A stretch of 64,000 bases of DNA from Campylobacter showae (GTDB lineage: Bacteria; Campylobacterota; Campylobacteria; Campylobacterales; Campylobacteraceae): contig NZ_CP012544.1 of assembly GCF_004803815.1 (NCBI RefSeq), forward strand, positions 248,001 through 312,000, in the 5' to 3' direction. Position numbers and translations under genes: made by a program. Numbering within the stretch: the first letter of the stretch is position 1; every line of letters begins with the position of its first letter. Of this stretch, positions 44,417-53,432 are shown one piece after another. The notes beneath the pieces are model-generated. The model was given only the letters and a program-made list of their open reading frames with translations. It was not told the DNA's origin and did not search any database.

Positions 44417-45649
44417 TTATCTTTTTATCTCCAAATTTATCTTACCGTTTGCCTCTGAAAATTTATATTCCAGCTCGTCCGAGCGATAGGCTATGCTTTT
44501 GTTTTTGCAAATTTGCTTTTCGCGGGAGGCTATCTTTTCTAACATCGGCGGAAGCTCCTTGGCGATCAAAAGCTTGATAGACATCTCTAGGCCGTGCGTT
44601 AACTTTTTGAGAAACCTACCGTCAAGCTCGCTCTCGTCTTTTATCATATGCAAGGTCGCGTCAAAGCCGAGTTTTTGCAGTTCCTCGTAGAGCCGTACTT
44701 TCTCCTCGGGCGGCGCGCAGTGGTCGCTTACGGCGCAGTGGTAGCCGACGTAGATAGGCTTTGGATACTCGCTTTGGATTTTTAGGTGCGCGGCGTCTAG
44801 GGCGTTTCGTATATCTTCGCGCGCTTGCGAGAAATATCGAGGCGAGGATTTATCCAGTAGCGTCCACATCGTTTTGGTAAAGACGTAAATTTTGATATTT
44901 TTAAAATATATATCGGTCGAGTATTCGCGAAATTTGAGATAATCCGCCTCTTTACCTAGGCCTATGAGCTCCCAGTTTAGCTTCGCGTAGCTACTGTTGT
45001 CGATGAGGCCGTCCACGAGCCACGGCGCAAATTTGGCCGCTAAGGCGTTTATGTATGCGCCGTGCGAACTGCCGACTAGGACAACTGGCAGCTCGTTTAT
45101 ATCGGTCGCGGATTTAAACGGCGGATCTGCCTTGATAAAAAGCGCTGCATTTATCACGTCTTGGGCCTGCATAACGCCGAAATTTTGATATTCGTTTTTG
45201 GTCGGTTGCAACGTGACGGATATTTCTAATTTAAAATCGCTCGGCAAACCGCCGCTTGATTTTATATTGCCCAGATAGGCATCTAGCACCGAAAGTTCGC
45301 CGTAGCTGATATCGTTTGGGATTTCTATACCGATTTTAGAGCATTTGTTTTTAAGGATTATTTTGTCTAAATCGTTTAAAAAATACTTCGCCCCCGTCTG
45401 CGGTCTGCTGCCGATACAGTGGTAGTTTACGCTAGCTACCGCTACCTCAAATTCGCTCGCTACGAACTGCGCTAAATGCTCTCTATAGTTTTCGTTCGCG
45501 TCGCCGCCAAGCCCAGGCACTATGAAAACTAGGGCTCTAGCCGGCTTTTCATCGTCGTAGCAGAGCTTAAACTCAAGTAGCGAATCTCGCTTTAGGCCAA
45601 GCTCTACATCGTCGCAGGATGGGATCTCGTATGTTTTATTTATTATCAT
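44417..45649 (-). CDS. DUF2920 family alpha/beta-hydrolase-like protein
   Basis: A 410-residue protein with the Campylobacter DUF2920 layout, the 'Cj0617-type' family often found near flagellin-glycosylation genes. The fold looks like an alpha/beta hydrolase. ALVFIVPGLGGDANENYR gives the oxyanion strand and VVLVGSSHGAYINALAAKF a GxSxG nucleophile elbow. A candidate acid and His are in CAVSDHCAPPEEK and LTHGLEMSIKLL. It has no signal peptide. Its ATG overlaps the previous gene's stop by 14 bases, and it is the third DUF2920 unit of the cluster. Substrate unknown. Confidence 0.85.
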   Translation of the reverse strand: MIINKTYEIPSCDDVELGLKRDSLLEFKLCYDDEKPARALVFIVPGLGGDANENYREHLAQFVASEFEVAVASVNYHCIGSRPQTGAKYFLNDLDKIILKNKCSKIGIEIPNDISYGELSVLDAYLGNIKSSGGLPSDFKLEISVTLQPTKNEYQNFGVMQAQDVINAALFIKADPPFKSATDINELPVVLVGSSHGAYINALAAKFAPWLVDGLIDNSSYAKLNWELIGLGKEADYLKFREYSTDIYFKNIKIYVFTKTMWTLLDKSSPRYFSQAREDIRNALDAAHLKIQSEYPKPIYVGYHCAVSDHCAPPEEKVRLYEELQKLGFDATLHMIKDESELDGRFLKKLTHGLEMSIKLLIAKELPPMLEKIASREKQICKNKSIAYRSDELEYKFSEANGKINLEIKR

Positions 45650-48170
45650 GATTTTGCTGCGGTAGATTTTGTTCTTTTATCTCTAAATTTATCTTGTCGT
45701 TCGCTTCAAAAAATTTATACTCTAAATCGTCTGAAACGTAACTTATGCTTTTATCCTCGCAAGGCTGTTTCGGTCGAGCTGTGATTTTAGCCAGCATCGG
45801 CGGAAGCTCTTTTGAGATTAGCGTTTTTATCGACATATCTAAACCGTGCGTTAGCGTTTTGATAAATTTACCGTCAAGCTGACTTCCATTTTCTATTATA
45901 TTTAGAGTAGCGTCGTAGCCTAAATTTTTTAGTTCGTCGTAGAGTCGTTGTTTTTCGCTAGCCGGAGCGTAAAAATCGTCATAAGCGTAATGATAGCTCG
46001 TGTAAATTTGCTTTTTATAGCCGCTTTGGACTTTGAGGTGTTGCGGCATTAGAATTTCTCTTATATATTTCCTCGACTTGGAAAAATAAGCCGGCGAAGC
46101 CTTGTCTAGCGTCCAATGCGTCTTGTCGAATAAATAAAGCTCGATATTGTGATAGCATTCGCTGGTGTAACCGCTGTAATATTTCATGTAATCTATCTCT
46201 TTGCCAAAGCCGATAAAAGGCCAGTGCGCTAGCGCGTAGCTACTATTATCTATGACGCCGTCTATGAGCCATGGGGCGATTTTGGCGGCCATATGCGATA
46301 GATAGCCTCCGTGCGAGCTGCCGATCATGACAACTGGTAGGTCGTTTATGTCGGTTGTGCACTCAAAAGGAGTGTTGGCTTTTACGAAAAGTAGCGCATT
46401 GATCAAATCCTGCGCCTGCATAATGCCGAAATTTTGATATTCGTTTTTAGTCGGTTGAAGAGAAATTGATAGTTTAAGCGACAAGTCTTGAGGTGCTGTC
46501 TTATCGCGTTTTCTTGCATCTATTAGATTGTCGATATCAAGTAGGGTTTGCGTATCGATTACGCTTAAATTTTCCAGGAGCTCTATGCCGCACCTGGCGC
46601 ATTCTTTTTTTAATATCGATCTATCTAAATCGTCAAAAAATATCGTCGCTCCTGTTTGCGGTCTATCGCCGATACAGTGGTAGTTTACGCCTACTACGGC
46701 TACGCTAAATTCGCTCGCGACAAACTGCGCTAAGTGCTCGCGGTAGTTGCTGTCTGCGTCTCCTCCGTAGCCGGGGATTATAAAAACTATTGATGTGATC
46801 GGCTTTTTGGTATCAAAGCAAAGGTTAAACTCTAGCAGGCTTTCGCGCTTTATATTAAGCTCGGTATCGTCGCAGGAGTGGATTTTATACGTTTTTTTAA
46901 CTACTGTGCCGTTTTGCCATATTTTTGAAACTTGTAGATTGATTTTATCGTTAGATTCAAAAAATTTATACTCTAAATTTTCCGAGATATAGGTTATGCT
47001 TTTATCCTCGCAAGGTTGTTTAGGGCGAGCTGCGATCTTGGCTAACATCGGCGGAAGCTCTTTTGAGATCAGCGTTTTGATGGACATATCAAAGCCGTGA
47101 GTTAACGATTTGATAAATTTGCCGTCGAGCTCGCTTTCATCTTTTATTATTTTTAATGTCGCGTCTATGCCGCATGCGTTAAATTCGCTATAAAGTTCTG
47201 ATTTATCAGCGATAGGAGCGATGTCGTCTCCGGCATAGTGATAGCTTAGATAAATCGGCTTTGGATATTTGCTTTGGGTTTTTACGTGGTCTAAATTTAA
47301 AATATAACGTATCTTTTCGTGTGCGGGCATAAATCTCTTATCGGAGCCATCTTTTAAGGTCCAAAGCGTCTTGTCGGAGATGAAAAAATTTATATGTTTA
47401 AAAAGCATATCGTTTGATGAGCAGCAGTGATTCATATAGTCAAGCTCCTTACCAAATCCCACGATCCTAAGCGGATATTTGGCGTAGCTACTGTTATCTA
47501 TGACGCCGTCTATGAGCCACGGAGCGATCTTGGCGGCCATATGCGATAGGTAACCTCCATGCGAGCTGCCGATCATGACGACTGGTAGTTCGTTTAAATT
47601 TTTAATCGCTTTAAACGGCGCATTTGCCTTTATAAAAAGTAGGGCGTTTATCAAATCCTGCGCCTGCATAATGCCGAAATTTTGGTATTCGTCTTTTGCC
47701 GGATCAATCGTAAGGGATAAATTTAAAACAAAATCTTTTGGAAATGCTCCGCTATTTTTATTGTTGTCTATATAGTTACTAACCGCAGACAAGACGCCGT
47801 TTAGCTTATCGAAATTTTTTAGCGAGCTCAGATCGCCGCCTAGTTGCAGGTTTATTTCTCGGCATTTTTCTCTTAAAATTTCTTGATCAAATTCGTCCAT
47901 ATAGTATCTAGCGCCCGTAACTAATCTGTTGTAGATATGGTGATAATCTACATTGATCACGGCTACGTTAAATTCTCTGGCGGTAAATTCGGCTAGATAG
48001 TCTCTATATGCTTTATCGACGTCGCCGCCGCATCCAGGCACTATAAAAACTATGGCGTTAACCGGCTTATCGTCATCGTAGCACAGTTTGAAGTTTAATT
48101 TCGTAGAGCGTTTAACGCCCAGCTCCATATCGTCGCAAGAGTTGATTTCGTAGATTTTACTGACTACCAT
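45636..48170 (-). CDS. Fused protein with two DUF2920 units
   Basis: Residues about 1-415 and 425-844 are two complete DUF2920 domains in one chain. Each carries its own GSSHGGYL elbow (VVMIGSSHGGYLSHMAAKI), an Asp region (YHYAGDDIAPIADK or YHYAYDDFYAPASE) and a THG(F/L)DMSIK His motif. The join near INLQVSKIWQNGTVVKKTYK resembles an ancestral start MVV where the Met is gone, so this looks like a gene pair fused by losing stop and start. I chose the ATG at complement 48168-48170 (MVVSKIYEINSCDD), which has GGAAGG six bases upstream. A frame opens 21 codons earlier without support. Function not known; hydrolase-like. Confidence 0.85.
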   Translation of the reverse strand: MVVSKIYEINSCDDMELGVKRSTKLNFKLCYDDDKPVNAIVFIVPGCGGDVDKAYRDYLAEFTAREFNVAVINVDYHHIYNRLVTGARYYMDEFDQEILREKCREINLQLGGDLSSLKNFDKLNGVLSAVSNYIDNNKNSGAFPKDFVLNLSLTIDPAKDEYQNFGIMQAQDLINALLFIKANAPFKAIKNLNELPVVMIGSSHGGYLSHMAAKIAPWLIDGVIDNSSYAKYPLRIVGFGKELDYMNHCCSSNDMLFKHINFFISDKTLWTLKDGSDKRFMPAHEKIRYILNLDHVKTQSKYPKPIYLSYHYAGDDIAPIADKSELYSEFNACGIDATLKIIKDESELDGKFIKSLTHGFDMSIKTLISKELPPMLAKIAARPKQPCEDKSITYISENLEYKFFESNDKINLQVSKIWQNGTVVKKTYKIHSCDDTELNIKRESLLEFNLCFDTKKPITSIVFIIPGYGGDADSNYREHLAQFVASEFSVAVVGVNYHCIGDRPQTGATIFFDDLDRSILKKECARCGIELLENLSVIDTQTLLDIDNLIDARKRDKTAPQDLSLKLSISLQPTKNEYQNFGIMQAQDLINALLFVKANTPFECTTDINDLPVVMIGSSHGGYLSHMAAKIAPWLIDGVIDNSSYALAHWPFIGFGKEIDYMKYYSGYTSECYHNIELYLFDKTHWTLDKASPAYFSKSRKYIREILMPQHLKVQSGYKKQIYTSYHYAYDDFYAPASEKQRLYDELKNLGYDATLNIIENGSQLDGKFIKTLTHGLDMSIKTLISKELPPMLAKITARPKQPCEDKSISYVSDDLEYKFFEANDKINLEIKEQNLPQQNHDNK

Positions 48171-48194
48171 TTTTTGCCTTCCGTGATTTTTTGT

Positions 48195-48200
48195 ATTATA
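48195..48200 (-). promoter_or_regulatory. Putative -10 element of the DUF2920 cluster
   Basis: TATAAT on the minus strand, about 25 bases upstream of the chosen ATG and preceding the GGAAGG ribosome site. No clear -35 is seen. Confidence 0.45.
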
Positions 48201-48339
48201 CCTCTGCCGAGCTAAATTTAGCTTTTTTGTCAAGTGTAATCGGTCGATCGTAAGCTATGCGGTGGTTATACTAAGGATTATGGAATCGATTTTTGGTTTT
48301 GATAAATTTAAGCGTAAGATTTAAATTTTAACTGCGAGA

Positions 48340-49302
48340 TTAGAAATTATTTGCAGTTTCGCCGCCAAATTTAAGTAGAGCCGAACCCCAAGTAAAACCG
48401 CCTCCAAATGCGTCAAGTAAAAGCAAATCGCCTTTTTTAAGCTTGCCCGCTTCGTATGCGTCATTCATCGCCATAGGTATAGAGGCTGAGCTTGTGTTGC
48501 CGTATTTTCCTACGGTTACGACGCACTGCTCGTTTGTAAAATTTAAGCGCTGCTTGACCGCCTCGATAATGCGTAAATTTGCCTGATGAGGTATAAAAAG
48601 ATCGATTTTATCGCTTGAAATTTGATTTTTTTCCAGGATATCTACGACGTCTTTGGTTAGCGTCTGGACGGCGATTTTAAAGACTTCGTTGCCCGACATC
48701 TTGATAAATTTCTCTTCGCCACCTGGCGTTATGAGTAGGTTCGCGTAGTTGCCGTCGGCTGCGGTGTGAACGTCGATTATTTCGTTTTCTTCGTTAGCGC
48801 TTACGACCGCGGCACCCGCTCCGTCGCCAAATAGTATGCAAGTCGTTCTGTCCGTCCAGTCGACAATCTTACTTAGTTTTTCGGCTCCGATTATCAATAC
48901 GTTTTTTTTGTTTCCGCTTTCAATTAGTGATTTTGCAAGCTCAAGCAGATAAATAAAACCGGTGCATGCCGCGCTTATATCAAATGCCGTAATGGTATTT
49001 ATGCCTAAATTTTTAGCGATTTTACACGCCGTCGAAGGCATACAAAAGTGATCTGGCGAGATTGTCGCACAGATAACCGCATCGACATCTTTTGCCGCCA
49101 AATTTGCTCTTTCAAGCGCTATCTTTGCCGCTTTCGTGCCAAGCTCGCTCGTGTCTTCGCCCTGCGCTATGCGTCTTTGGCTGATGCCGGTGCGTTTAAC
49201 TATCCATTCGTCGTTGGTTTCCACCATTTTTTCAAGGTCGAAATTTGTTAAAATTTTAGGCGGAGCGTATGCGGCTATGGATATTAGCGAGGCTTTTGGC
49301 AT
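48340..49302 (-). CDS. fabH: Beta-ketoacyl-ACP synthase III
   Basis: A 320-residue thiolase-fold enzyme that starts fatty acid synthesis by joining acetyl-CoA and malonyl-ACP. The catalytic Cys is in [16 protein letters not shown], the His in [15 protein letters not shown] and the Asn in [30 protein letters not shown] near the N-terminus is also typical. It follows plsX after 19 bases. Confidence 0.97.
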   Translation of the reverse strand: MPKASLISIAAYAPPKILTNFDLEKMVETNDEWIVKRTGISQRRIAQGEDTSELGTKAAKIALERANLAAKDVDAVICATISPDHFCMPSTACKIAKNLGINTITAFDISAACTGFIYLLELAKSLIESGNKKNVLIIGAEKLSKIVDWTDRTTCILFGDGAGAAVVSANEENEIIDVHTAADGNYANLLITPGGEEKFIKMSGNEVFKIAVQTLTKDVVDILEKNQISSDKIDLFIPHQANLRIIEAVKQRLNFTNEQCVVTVGKYGNTSSASIPMAMNDAYEAGKLKKGDLLLLDAFGGGFTWGSALLKFGGETANNF

Positions 49303-49321
49303 TAAATTTTTCTTTGTAATT

Positions 49322-50311
49322 TCATTTTGCGAAGTGCGAAAGCTCGTCTTCGATGACTTTATTTATATCGGAGTTTGCGAATTTTAGAGCTTGAAATATC
49401 GCGTTTTTGATAGCTTTTGGGGTACTTTTACCGTGGCTTATTATGACGCAGCCGTTCACGCCAAGTAGCGGTGCGCCACCATATTCGTCGTAATCAACTT
49501 GCTGTTTTAGAGTTTTAAAAACTTTTTTCATGAGAAGTGAGCCGGCTATAGCGACCGGGGATTTTTTAACGTGTTTTTTGATGATTTTTGTTATGGCGTC
49601 GGCTACGCCTTCGCTTGTTTTTAGTAGGATATTTCCGACGAAACCGTCGCAAATTACCACATCGACGCTTCCGTCAAAGACTTGATTTCCTTCGGCGTTT
49701 CCTACGAAGCTATCAAGTTTTGAGATCATTTCAAAGGCTTCTTTCGTCGCCTCGTTGCCCTTACTGCTCTCTTCGCCGTTTGAAAGAAGCCCTAATTTAG
49801 GGGATTTTATTTTTAGAATTTCTTTTGCATAGGCTTCGCCCATTATAGCAAATTGAAACAGATGCTCCGGCCTGCAGTCTACGTTTGCGCCGACGTCCAA
49901 AACTAGCGTATTGCCGCCGGTTACGTTTGGCATCAGCGTCGCTATCGCCGGGCGAGAGACGTTTTTGAGTCGTCCGACTCGAAGCGTGGCAAGGCTCATC
50001 GTAGCTCCGCTGTGTCCTGCCGAAACTACGGCCATAGTTTGTTTATTTTTAAGTAGCTCGATAGCCTTAAAAATACTACTTTCTTTTCGCTTTAACGCAT
50101 CAGTGGCGCCGTCGCTCATAGAGACGACCTCGTCGGCTTGAATAAATTTTACGTATTGTTTTAAATTTTGCGGAACGAGGCTTTCTAAAATTTTCGTATC
50201 GCCTACCAAAACGGCTTCGAATTTTACTTCTTTTAAAGCCTCGATCACGCCGCCGATAATAGGTTGCGGACCGAAGTCGCCGCCCATTGCGTCAATGCAA
50301 ATGCTCGTCAT
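49322..50311 (-). CDS. plsX: Phosphate acyltransferase PlsX
   Basis: A 329-residue enzyme that forms acyl-phosphate from acyl-ACP, the first step of the PlsX-PlsY route to phospholipid. [39 protein letters not shown] and [17 protein letters not shown] are family features. The partner acyltransferase plsY is at 56251-56865. It starts with ATG five bases after rpmF. Confidence 0.97.
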   Translation of the reverse strand: MTSICIDAMGGDFGPQPIIGGVIEALKEVKFEAVLVGDTKILESLVPQNLKQYVKFIQADEVVSMSDGATDALKRKESSIFKAIELLKNKQTMAVVSAGHSGATMSLATLRVGRLKNVSRPAIATLMPNVTGGNTLVLDVGANVDCRPEHLFQFAIMGEAYAKEILKIKSPKLGLLSNGEESSKGNEATKEAFEMISKLDSFVGNAEGNQVFDGSVDVVICDGFVGNILLKTSEGVADAITKIIKKHVKKSPVAIAGSLLMKKVFKTLKQQVDYDEYGGAPLLGVNGCVIISHGKSTPKAIKNAIFQALKFANSDINKVIEDELSHFAK

Positions 50312-50316
50312 TTGTA

Positions 50317-50463
50317 TTAATACTCTCCGGTAGTTTTATTTACGCGGTGAGGCATTTTCCATGAGCCGTCTTTATCTTTTACGGGAACGGGAAGCGTTAC
50401 TTTGTAGTGCGTTCTTCTCTTTGCCGCGCGAGTATGACTTACTCTTCGTTTAGGTACTGCCAT
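50317..50463 (-). CDS. rpmF: 50S ribosomal protein L32
   Basis: A 48-residue basic protein reading [20 protein letters not shown] at its N-terminus and [10 protein letters not shown] at its end. The pattern and size are those of L32. A GGAG ribosome site precedes the ATG (complement 50461-50463). It lies between plsX and yceD, the order known in many bacteria. The zinc cysteines found in some L32 proteins are absent here. Confidence 0.96.
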   Translation of the reverse strand: MAVPKRRVSHTRAAKRRTHYKVTLPVPVKDKDGSWKMPHRVNKTTGEY

Positions 50464-50474
50464 TTTATTCTCCT

Positions 50475-50831
50475 TTATAGATTTTTACATTTATCACAAT
50501 AAAAATAATCGCTCTTAAAAGCTTCTATTTCGCTTGTTAATACTTCTTCTAAATTTACAAAACCGTCGAAAAACTCTACTACATCGTCGAGATTTTCTTC
50601 TTTACCTTTATAAATTCCGTCGCTTAATATCAAATTTACGTCTTCATCAAGCTTTAAATTTATATCTTCGCCGCATCGGTCGCAGTTGTGAGCTATCTCG
50701 CCTGCGATTTTGCCTTTACAGCTAACTAAATTTTGATTTATTCTTTTTAGATCGCCGTTAAAATTTACCCCGTCCGAGTTTAGCTCGAACGGCATTTGGT
50801 TATTTGCGATTTTGGCGAAAGATATTTTCAA
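50475..50831 (-). CDS. YceD/DUF177 family protein
   Basis: A 118-residue protein. The middle motif [20 protein letters not shown] has a CXXC pair, and the C-terminus [10 protein letters not shown] has another, suggesting a zinc site. The family is usually found in front of rpmF and plsX, as here. It is thought to influence rRNA or ribosome assembly. No signal peptide is present. Confidence 0.85.
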   Translation of the reverse strand: MKISFAKIANNQMPFELNSDGVNFNGDLKRINQNLVSCKGKIAGEIAHNCDRCGEDINLKLDEDVNLILSDGIYKGKEENLDDVVEFFDGFVNLEEVLTSEIEAFKSDYFYCDKCKNL

Positions 50832-50845
50832 AATTTAACCTAAAT

Positions 50846-51259
50846 TTAGCAAATTTCTCTTGTTGCAAAGAAAAATGCGATCTCGTTTTTAGCGTTTTCT
50901 AGGCTGTCGCTACCGTGAACGGCATTTGCGTCGATGTTCTCTGCAAAGTCGGCTCTGATAGTGCCCGGTTTTGCTTCTTTTGGGTTTGTTGCGCCCATTA
51001 GATCGCGATTTTTAGCTACCGCATCGTCGCCCTCAAGAACCATAACTACGACCGGTCCGCTCACCATAAAATCAACCAAATCATTAAAGAAAGGTCTGTC
51101 TTTGTGAACTGCGTAGAAAGCTTTTGCGTCGCATGTGCTTAGTTTAACTTTTTTCATAGCGGCGATTCTTAGTCCGTTGCTTTCGAATCTATCCATGATT
51201 TTTCCGATAACGCCCTTTTTTACGGCATCAGGCTTAATAATAGAAAGCGTTTGTTGCAT
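50846..51259 (-). CDS. ndk: Nucleoside diphosphate kinase
   Basis: A 137-residue enzyme balancing nucleoside triphosphate pools. [36 protein letters not shown] and the catalytic His in [20 protein letters not shown] are all present. It lies 14 bases upstream of yceD. A -10 element (TATAAT, complement 51294-51299) precedes it. Confidence 0.97.
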   Translation of the reverse strand: MQQTLSIIKPDAVKKGVIGKIMDRFESNGLRIAAMKKVKLSTCDAKAFYAVHKDRPFFNDLVDFMVSGPVVVMVLEGDDAVAKNRDLMGATNPKEAKPGTIRADFAENIDANAVHGSDSLENAKNEIAFFFATREIC

Positions 51260-51293
51260 AAAATTTCCTTTTTGTGGTTTTTATAAGGCGGTG

Positions 51294-51299
51294 ATTATA
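51294..51299 (-). promoter_or_regulatory. Putative -10 element of ndk
   Basis: TATAAT on the minus strand preceded by a long T run, about 35 bases upstream of the ndk ATG. It is downstream of the fdxA terminator, so ndk has its own promoter. Confidence 0.5.
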
Positions 51300-51323
51300 T
51301 CAAAAAAAAATTAAATTTCAAAA

Positions 51324-51344
51324 TAAGCCCCGCAAAAGGGCTTA
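51324..51344 (-). terminator. Terminator after fdxA
   Basis: Stem TAAGCCC/GGGCTTA (51324-51330 and 51338-51344) with a seven-base loop, followed on the minus strand by ATTTTGAAATTTAATTTTTTTTT-type T-rich sequence. Confidence 0.75.
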
Positions 51345-51354
51345 GGTGCGGAGT

Positions 51355-51639
51355 TTACGAGATGACGGCAGTTTCGCCGGTTCTCATATCTGCGGTTATC
51401 TCGTCGCGAGAAGGCTGTCCTGCATAAGGAGCGTCCCAAACGATGCAGCCGTCGGTCGGACAGGCCGAGGCGCATGCCGGCTCGTCGTTAAATCCTACGC
51501 ACTCGACGCATTTATCCGCATAGACGTAGTATGCGTCCTCGCCGGTCGGGTTATCCGCGTCGTCTACGATAGCGCTCGTCGGGCACTCGTCGATGCATGA
51601 GCCGCAGCTGATGCAAATATCTGTTATTTTTACTGCCAT
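51355..51639 (-). CDS. fdxA: Two [4Fe-4S] ferredoxin FdxA
   Basis: A 94-residue ferredoxin. The first cluster is bound by CISCGSCIDECP and the second by CVECVGFNDEPACASACP with a final Cys in TDGC. The insertion between the second and third cysteines of the second motif is the Allochromatium-type layout. It is divergent from ahpC, as is the iron-induced fdxA of C. jejuni, which affects aerotolerance. Electron carrier for anaerobic oxidoreductases. Confidence 0.93.
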   Translation of the reverse strand: MAVKITDICISCGSCIDECPTSAIVDDADNPTGEDAYYVYADKCVECVGFNDEPACASACPTDGCIVWDAPYAGQPSRDEITADMRTGETAVIS

Positions 51640-51705
51640 TTTTTATCCTTTTTGGTCAAAATTTTCGCAAGAATATCAAAAACTAAGTAAATTTGATATT
51701 AAATT

Positions 51706-51730
51706 TTTTCGTTAAATTTTAAAACGAAAA
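51706..51730. promoter_or_regulatory. Inverted repeat in the fdxA-ahpC intergenic region
   Basis: TTTTCGTT (51706-51713) and AACGAAAA (51723-51730) form perfect 8-base arms around a nine-base AT-rich centre. The 25-base palindrome lies between the divergent genes, and the fdxA and ahpC pair is PerR/iron-controlled in C. jejuni. A candidate operator for PerR, Fur or a CosR-type protein; which one is not known. Confidence 0.4.
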
Positions 51731-51765
51731 CGTTAAATTTTTAGCTCTTTTTAATATTTAGATGA

Positions 51766-51771
51766 TATAAT
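51766..51771 (+). promoter_or_regulatory. Putative -10 element of ahpC
   Basis: TATAAT about 33 bases upstream of the ahpC ATG, behind a T-rich stretch. AAGGAG is the ribosome site just before the ATG. Confidence 0.55.
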
Positions 51772-51804
51772 TTCGCTACAAATAAAAATTATTAAGGAGA
51801 AAAA

Positions 51805-52404
51805 ATGTTAGTAACAAAAAAAGCACCTGACTTTACAGCTGCAGCGGTTTTAGGAAGCAATCAGATCGTAAATGATTTCAACCTATATAAAAATATCGGC
51901 GAGAAAGGCGCGGTAGTATTTTTCTACCCTATGGACTTTACATTCGTTTGCCCTAGCGAGATCATCGCGTTTGATAAAAGATACGACGAATTTAAAGCTC
52001 GCGGTATCGAAGTTATCGGCGTTTCAACAGACAACCAATTCTCTCACTTCGCATGGAAAGAAACTCCGGTAAATAAAGGCGGTATCGGCCAAGTTCGCTT
52101 CCCGCTAGTAGCCGATATGACGAAGTCTATCGCTCGCGGTTTTGACGTACTTTTAGAGGATGCGGGCGTAGCGCTTCGCGGTAGCTTCTTGCTTGATAAA
52201 GACGGCACCGTTCGCCATGCGGTTATCAACGACCTTCCGCTTGGAAGAAACATCGACGAGATGATAAGAATGGTCGATACGATGCTATTTACGAACGAAC
52301 ACGGAGAGGTTTGCCCTGCCGGCTGGAACAAAGGCGATAAAGGCATGAAAGCCGATACCGCAGGCGTCGCAGACTACCTATCTCACAACGCAGACAAACT
52401 ATAA
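51805..52404 (+). CDS. ahpC: Alkyl hydroperoxide reductase subunit AhpC/peroxiredoxin
   Basis: A 199-residue typical two-Cys peroxiredoxin. The peroxidatic Cys is in YPMDFTFVCPSEIIAF and the resolving Cys in GEVCPAGWNKGDKG near the C-terminus. It reduces organic peroxides and hydrogen peroxide. No AhpF is linked, so the electron donor is probably thioredoxin-type. It is divergent from fdxA and is a likely PerR target. A perfect hairpin terminator follows. Confidence 0.97.
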   Translation: MLVTKKAPDFTAAAVLGSNQIVNDFNLYKNIGEKGAVVFFYPMDFTFVCPSEIIAFDKRYDEFKARGIEVIGVSTDNQFSHFAWKETPVNKGGIGQVRFPLVADMTKSIARGFDVLLEDAGVALRGSFLLDKDGTVRHAVINDLPLGRNIDEMIRMVDTMLFTNEHGEVCPAGWNKGDKGMKADTAGVADYLSHNADKL

Positions 52405-52415
52405 TTATCCAAATT

Positions 52416-52437
52416 TAAGGGCGAGCTCTCGCCCTTA
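52416..52437 (+). terminator. Hairpin terminator after ahpC
   Basis: TAAGGGCGAG and CTCGCCCTTA form a perfect 10-base stem with a two-base centre, followed by a T-rich run. It starts 11 bases after the ahpC stop. Confidence 0.75.
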
Positions 52438-52569
52438 GTGCTTCTTTTCTACATCTTTACATCAAAACGACATTAAGTTTAATACAAAATATCAGTACTT
52501 AAATGAAAAAATAAGGATTTTTTACTATAATCTAGTTTTAAACTTTATTCGGAAGGAATCATATTTCAG

Positions 52570-53292
52570 ATGAACAGTACGTATAACGACAGCTCTTTTA
52601 TGCGCGAGGACGCAGTGACCGTATTTGCCAGAGTACGAAACGATAACCGCCAGGTGCACTTTCTAAATCTTTACAACGGCGTAAAAGTCGAGTGCATGGG
52701 CGAAGTAGAGCATGTAGAAGACGATACGGTCGTCTGCAAGGTAGCATTAGAGCAAATTTTGGCCATGAAAGAGGAACAAAACGCCTATATCGTACGCGAT
52801 GAATATTTTTCCGAAAATTTAAGGGCGGATATCATCGGATTTGATCTTGCAAATTTGACCGTTACTCTACAAAATTTCACGTATATGCAAAATCTGCACG
52901 CAAACCTAAGAAAACATCAGCGCGTTTATCCCGATCGCTATACTAGAGTGATCTTGACGCAAAACGGTAGCGAAATAAGCGGCAATCTATACGATATCTC
53001 AAGAGGCGGCCTAGGCGTCGTTAGCTTGGATGACGGCGAGTTTAAAGAGGGTGAGCCTATAAATGCTAAATTTGAGCTAAGCATACTAGATGAGGCTAGC
53101 GACTCTAATAAAAATATAGAAATAGACACTAATCTAAAATTGGTCGCTGCGTTAAGATATAAAGGTGCGATGAGATATTGTTGCGAGCTAGCCGATAAAG
53201 ACGGCGCAGGCGAAGATATAGCGAAATTTGCCAAAAGACGCGTAATAGAAACTCTCGAAGAGCTAAAAGAGCAGCTAAAAACCTACCAATAA
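52570..53292 (+). CDS. PilZ domain protein
   Basis: A 240-residue protein. The C-terminal PilZ domain (about 117-235) has the RxxxR motif in RKHQRVYPDRYTR and the DxSxxG motif in YDISRGGLGVV, the c-di-GMP-binding pair. The N-terminal ~110 residues resemble a YcgR-like or other beta-rich partner domain (FARVRNDNRQVHFLNLYNG). A GGAAGGA ribosome site lies 11 bases before the ATG at 52570. A later ATG (codon 11, MREDAVTVF) is less likely. It probably senses c-di-GMP to regulate motility or adhesion. A terminator follows. Confidence 0.82.
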   Translation: MNSTYNDSSFMREDAVTVFARVRNDNRQVHFLNLYNGVKVECMGEVEHVEDDTVVCKVALEQILAMKEEQNAYIVRDEYFSENLRADIIGFDLANLTVTLQNFTYMQNLHANLRKHQRVYPDRYTRVILTQNGSEISGNLYDISRGGLGVVSLDDGEFKEGEPINAKFELSILDEASDSNKNIEIDTNLKLVAALRYKGAMRYCCELADKDGAGEDIAKFAKRRVIETLEELKEQLKTYQ

Positions 53293-53306
53293 ATTTAACG
53301 CAAAAT

Positions 53307-53336
53307 AAAAAGGCGAGCATCGTGCTTACCTTTTTA
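53307..53336 (+). terminator. Terminator after the PilZ gene
   Basis: AAAAAGG, one mismatch, GAGCA, TCG loop, TGCTT, one mismatch, CCTTTTT. The stem reads into a T run and ends in TTTTT. It is almost symmetric, so it can work in both directions. Confidence 0.7.
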
Positions 53337-53432
53337 AAATTTTACCCGCTTCGATTTCAAATTTACCCCGCAGCTTCACCCGAAATTTAAACAAAAATCA
53401 GTAAAATAGCCCAAAATCTACAAGGAAATTTT

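Larger units (their letters stand above)
44417..48170 (-). repeat. Tandem triplication of DUF2920 units
   Basis: Three units of about 1.25 kb in direct order: 48170 to about 46915, about 46915 to 45636, and 45649 to 44417. Nucleotide identity between the first two is visibly high, for example the segments near 46285 and 47530 that encode the GSSHGGYL region. This suggests recent duplication or gene conversion. Confidence 0.85.

Noticed and set aside
46891-46898. T7 run near the DUF2920 fusion joint as a phase-variation tract
   Set aside because: Seven bases is short for slippage, and the frame is open on both sides. Poly-G or poly-C tracts of phase-variable length were not seen in any coding region.
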